This document shows positions 13,779-13,797 of a DNA stretch of 13,797 nt, piece after piece. The notes beneath the pieces are model-generated. The model did not search any database. It had not been told where the DNA came from and worked only from the letters and a program-made list of their open reading frames with translations. Positions within the stretch are counted from its first letter, which is position 1; each line of letters starts with the position of its first letter. The stretch is from Fodinibius sp050117475 (lineage in GTDB: Bacteria > Bacteroidota > Rhodothermia > Balneolales > Balneolaceae). The DNA is taken from assembly GCA_050117475.1 (NCBI GenBank), contig JASFMR010000093.1, positions 1-13,797 of the forward strand, in the 5' to 3' direction. A program made the position numbers and the translations under genes.

Positions 13779-13797
13779 ATGAAAATAGCTATCAATA
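13779..13797 (+). CDS. Start of a further gene, cut by the right edge
   Basis: ATG at 13779, three bases after the yciO-like stop, opens a frame reading MKIAIN before the window ends. The tight spacing suggests it is co-transcribed with the yciO-like gene. Six codons are too few to name a product. MKIAIN occurs at the start of many glycosyltransferases and other Rossmann-like proteins, but that is no more than a hint. Confidence 0.4.

Noticed and set aside
1..13797. CRISPR array, tRNA or rRNA genes
   Set aside because: No regularly spaced repeats were seen, and the spacers contain no cloverleaf-like or rRNA-like sequence. All gaps are under 400 bp.

Overview
The window looks chromosomal and comes from an aerobic, menaquinone-based bacterium of the Bacteroidota/Rhodothermota group. 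A Balneolales-like relative is my best guess. The basis is a complete alternative complex III (ACIII) operon in the order actABCDEF, moderate GC, a lack of strong Shine-Dalgarno sequences, and TAnnTTTG promoter-like boxes. The taxonomic call is inference from gene content and style; there is no rRNA or other marker to fix it. I see no tRNA, rRNA, CRISPR array or intact insertion sequence.

Left part (1-8520, all minus strand). Reading right to left: actA (pentaheme cytochrome), actB (Tat-exported fused molybdopterin-fold/iron-sulfur protein), actC (NrfD-like quinol subunit), actD (DUF3341), actE (lipoprotein cytochrome, here with two hemes) and actF (second NrfD-like integral subunit). A seventh gene then runs off the left edge. 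Together these subunits oxidise menaquinol and pass electrons to a terminal oxidase, whose genes probably lie just beyond the left edge. The seventh gene is odd: a transposase OrfA-like helix-turn-helix is joined through an acidic linker to one membrane helix. The actE-actF junction carries an exact 18-bp direct repeat over the ribosome-entry region. ActE has an extra C-terminal cytochrome domain resembling that of caa3 oxidase subunit II.

Middle (8521-9473). A 389-bp divergent spacer holds several inverted repeats and a possible 31-codon ORF. It separates actA from a plus-strand DUF420 membrane protein of the family linked to heme-copper oxidase maturation, which fits the respiratory setting.

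Right part (9474-13797). A minus-strand polyphosphate kinase (ppk1) ends against the DUF420 gene. It has an N-terminal winged-helix-like extension resembling DUF6953, a non-standard form of one family motif, and upstream a pair of TGTTAACA sites 11 bp apart that resembles a Pho box. Next come a palindromic terminator, a minus-strand UPF0173 metallo-beta-lactamase-fold hydrolase, an AT-rich divergent spacer, a plus-strand YciO/YrdC/Sua5-family gene, and the first codons of a further plus-strand gene cut by the right edge.

The points most worth a second look are the membrane-anchored OrfA-like protein in the respiratory operon and the ppk1 locus, where a new N-terminal domain and a candidate phosphate-control site coincide.
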